Assembly: GCA_014549065.1 (NCBI GenBank)
Contig: JACDOX010000034.1
Location: 5,713,065-5,777,064, forward strand
Direction of reading: 5' to 3'
Source: Cardinalis cardinalis
Lineage: Eukaryota > Chordata > Aves > Passeriformes > Cardinalidae
Length of the DNA stretch: 64,000 bases
This document shows, one piece after another, positions 61,228-64,000 of the stretch. Below the pieces are notes generated by a model. That model saw only the letters and a program-made list of their open reading frames with translations, searched no databases and was not told the DNA's origin. Positions within the stretch are counted from its first letter, which is position 1, and each line of letters begins with the position of its first letter. Both the position numbers and the translations under genes were made by a program.

Positions 61228-63129
61228 TCTAAGTTTAATGGCAATTATAAGACTATGTATAGTATTGCAACCTGCTGCTCTGACAACTCGTATATGAAAG
61301 GAAAAGAAACAGACAGAGAGGCTGTGAGGCACATGGGGAAGAATTAGCAGATATATTTGTAGGTAAAAGTCATGAAGCTGTCTCCTACCATGCTTGTTAG
61401 CACGGCGTATACTTCTTGCCTAGTGGCTTCTTATAGCTCTCTACTGGACCTGGACGTATCTGCATTTAAAATAAAAACAGCTGTAGGCTGAGAACACCAG
61501 GAGAAATAGAACCAAAACAACTATTTAATTAGGAGACTTCAGGAGGATTTAAGAAACCTTACTATGCAGTATTTATTTTGCCTAACTTTTGTTCATTTAT
61601 ACAAAAACTAGGTAAAATATGGAAAAATGAAGGGTATGTAGGAGGGATTCATAGAATTATTTTAAGAAAAAATAGTTTTACATAATTGGCTTCTTGTGAC
61701 TTGTCTATTCTAACTCAGGACGGCAATGGAAAATAAAAGTCCATATTATCCAAGCTTCTGAAAATGTCATCATTTTTGCTGAGAAAGATCCCAACTGACT
61801 GATTGCAGTCAGGATTTTTGGAATATTTGAAAATCTGTCATTCTTACCAACACATAGATGAAAAGAATGAACTTTTATGTCATAAACAAAATTTGAACTA
61901 AGAAATTTTATTTTTTNCTTTCCATAATCATCTTAAGTACTGCGCAGATCAGAAACAGAAAAAAAAATAAAAATCAAGGCTTTTTCTTTTCTAGAATTCT
62001 AAATGGAGATATAAGGTCAATACTACCAATCAAGCAAACAGGATGAGACAAATACTCATAGAGAGCAAATAATTTTCTAGTTGAAAAGGTTGCAGTTTTT
62101 AAAAGCCTGAACATTTAACATAGCAGTGTTAACATTGAAAAAAATGTCTGATTGTTTTTATCAAAGCATAATACATATTTTCTACCCTTGCCAGTTGTAG
62201 CAAGACCATACAAAGTAAATTTAAAAGTATAAGCCCATNATTTCCCACATAGCTTGTAGCATTATTTTGCACAAACACTATGACTGTGATATTATATAAT
62301 AACAATGAGGTAGATGACCAGAAATAAGACTAGCTGCTTTAGCATCCTAAGATAATACTAAATGGAAAAAAAATCCACAAAACAAAATGACAAGCAAACA
62401 GCAGCACCAAAAAAGTTAGAATTAGTTCCTACAGTATTGCCACTGTAATACTCACGTCTAGAAATGTAACTAAACAGCTATGCTCATTACCAGTCACTTT
62501 CTTGGGATTGCACATGACTGAAGGAGGATAAACATAGATTAAAGCAAACAATGCCATGAAAACAGATGTTCAGTTTGGAGGTTCTTTCCTGTAACAAAAT
62601 GTGCTTAAAAAGGATGGATTTTCTCCAGCACTCCAGAATACACTTACTGCTGTGTATTTCAGCAGGGAACAAATATGTCACAAGCTCTCAGCTATGACAG
62701 AGAATTTATTGAAATACTTTATTATATCTTATTAGAATATTTTCTCACTGCACTATCTGCCTGGAATGGTTTTAAAAACTGACTTAATTACAGACAGACN
62801 TAGAAGCAAATTGCAAGATACATAGCTGATAGCAAAAAGAGGACTCCAGTCTGGCAGAGCTTCNAGTCTCAGGTCTGAAGCTGCTGACAACAAGGCTCAA
62901 ACTTTACAAAGCTTCTCATATTGTTTCTCCTGGATTCGTTCTTCATTATATGTTCTTTTTGTTTCCATGTCCAGAACTATTAAGCCCAAGGACCAAACGC
63001 ATTTTCAGAAGAGCATCCCCCTTCCAGTGCCATTACCTTGAAAGGTTTTTGCAAATATGTGTGGATTTTACAAAANTACAGATGTTTCTTTTTCTGCCTT
63101 GTGTTTACATGGCAATGTTTTGGTAGTGG
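61228..63129. other. AT-rich non-coding stretch, no gene seen
   Basis: No open frame above 68 codons and no recognised repeat. Confidence 0.6.
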
Positions 63130-63450
63130 AGAAGTTGCAGGGATGGCCTCCATGAAAAGAAACCAGGAGCTGCCCCTGNCAGACACAGCCGGTTCCAGTG
63201 GACCCAGTCCTGGTCAGAGCCGATTCCACCAGTGACCCCGGCGCTGCCTCTGTGATAACTCACTTAAGAAATGGTAAAAAATACTGTGCAGCAGCTGTGA
63301 AACATGAGTGGGAAAATATGAGCAGACAGCGGGGAAGAGTGGGAAGGAGGCGGTCCAGGCAGCAGAGCAGAGAATCCCCCTCTAGCCGGTGGAGAAGTCC
63401 AAGGGGAAGCAGTTTGTGCCCCTACAGCCCATGGAGGACAACATCACAGA
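63130..63450 (+). mobile_element. ERV LTR fragment, sense, GA-rich type
   Basis: It carries AACCAGGAGCTGCCCCTG, CAGACACAGCCGGTTCCAGT, TGACCCCGGCGCTGCCTCTG, TGATAACTCACTTAAGAAAT, GGAAGGAGGCGGTCCAGGCA, GCAGAGCAGAGAATCCCCCT and CTACAGCCCATGGAGGACAA. This is the central part of the same LTR type found degraded at 55.7-56.4 kb. It is much better preserved than that copy. The TAAATTAAATTAA-type R/U5 end is not seen downstream, so the copy is truncated on its 3' side. The 106-codon frame over it is LTR sequence and not a gene. Confidence 0.78.
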
Positions 63451-64000
63451 CCAGTGAAAAAAACATCACAGTGGGAAGTATCACTCTACAAGTGCTACTT
63501 CTTACATTGCACTTCTGAACATTGGCTAGTGCTGAAGACAGAACAGAGACCTACATGGACCTTAGGTGTAAAACTGTGTTCACTTTTATCTTATTCTGCT
63601 AAGGAAAGTGAGAAATCGTAGAGGTCTTAGTGTCTTCAGAAGTTTTAGGAAGGCATAGTAGGCTTCAAACAGAAATGATAAGTTAAAGGTAGAAATTTCC
63701 ATGCAAGTTTCATTGGGATGCACTGTGGGGAAGGTCTGGAGAGAAGATTTTTGGACTTTAAAACTGCTAAAATATTCCTCTGCAAGTAAATTAGATTTGA
63801 TTTCTGGAAGATGGTGTTTAGATAATTAAAAATATATTTAAGTAATCAGTAGCTCTGAAGTGCTCAACACCCTTCACAATTTTATATTCACTATAAGAAC
63901 TAAAAGCACTCAATACAGACTCAGATCCAGGAATAAAAACAGTTATTTGAAACAGTTTTTACAGCAGAATATAGTAAGGACTTTTTATAGGACTCTCTAG
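63451..64000. other. AT-rich non-coding end of window, no gene seen
   Basis: No repeat or gene is recognised. Decayed continuation of the preceding LTR cannot be excluded for the first hundred bases. Confidence 0.5.

Noticed and set aside
55690..63450. Provirus with the two GA-rich LTR copies as its ends
   Set aside because: The copies cover different parts and differ strongly in decay, and no retroviral coding sequence is visible between them.
63198..63518. 106-codon arginine- and serine-rich plus frame
   Set aside because: It overlaps the GA-rich LTR fragment, and the SR-like content is a composition effect.
1..64000. CRISPR arrays, operons, bacterial terminators, tRNA or rRNA genes
   Set aside because: No regularly spaced identical repeats with spacers, no gene clusters and no tRNA- or rRNA-like sequence were seen. 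The repeats are vertebrate.

Overview
The window looks like 64 kb of avian nuclear DNA with no recognisable protein-coding or RNA gene. It is AT-rich and every frame is cut by frequent stops. No open frame exceeds about 156 codons, and none of the longer ones reads as a known protein. What identifies the DNA is its repeats. There are several 5'-truncated CR1 LINE fragments, two of which still show the octamer-type CR1 3' tail in antisense (TCATAGAAT...). There are also several solo or partial endogenous-retrovirus LTRs of types I recognise from memory as common in neoavian and passerine birds. Family names are not assigned because no library search could be run. The many isolated single N bases suggest a draft or masked-variant consensus. 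The most economical reading is intergenic DNA or the inside of a very large intron.

Layout. 1-10.3 kb: AT-rich unique sequence with an (AAT)14 microsatellite at 1.92 kb, a perfect hairpin at 2.62 kb and a 17-bp direct repeat at 6.95 kb. 10.3-10.83 kb: an old sense CR1 fragment. 10.8-27.7 kb: unique AT-rich DNA with an A/C-only tract at 18.9 kb, a degenerate 16-18-bp minisatellite at 24.95 kb and a pyrimidine-rich tract at 27.3 kb. 27.7-30.7 kb is the densest repeat cluster: a dead sense CR1 reverse-transcriptase fragment, an abutting antisense CR1 tail, a short plus-strand LTR piece, a long minus-strand LTR, another antisense CR1 and a long (TTCC)n tract. 36.6-37.05 kb: a probable minus-strand LTR. 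40.48-40.92 kb: a second minus-strand copy of the LTR type seen at 29.5 kb. 45.87-45.99 kb: an almost pure G/T strand. 53.5-53.93 kb: a near full-length solo LTR of a different type. 55.1 kb: an antisense CR1 scrap. 55.7-56.43 kb and 63.13-63.45 kb: two LTR copies of a third, GA-rich type. 58.66-58.79 kb: a plus-strand LTR of the 29.5/40.5-kb type reduced to its two ends. 61.19 kb: a perfect 16-bp-arm hairpin.

No genes work together here. The history visible is repeated insertion and decay of CR1 and ERV elements. I found no CRISPR array, operon, tRNA, rRNA or CpG island, and nothing that qualifies as a new functional system. The findings below are mostly structural oddities of the repeats plus a few simple-sequence or hairpin signals, scored accordingly.
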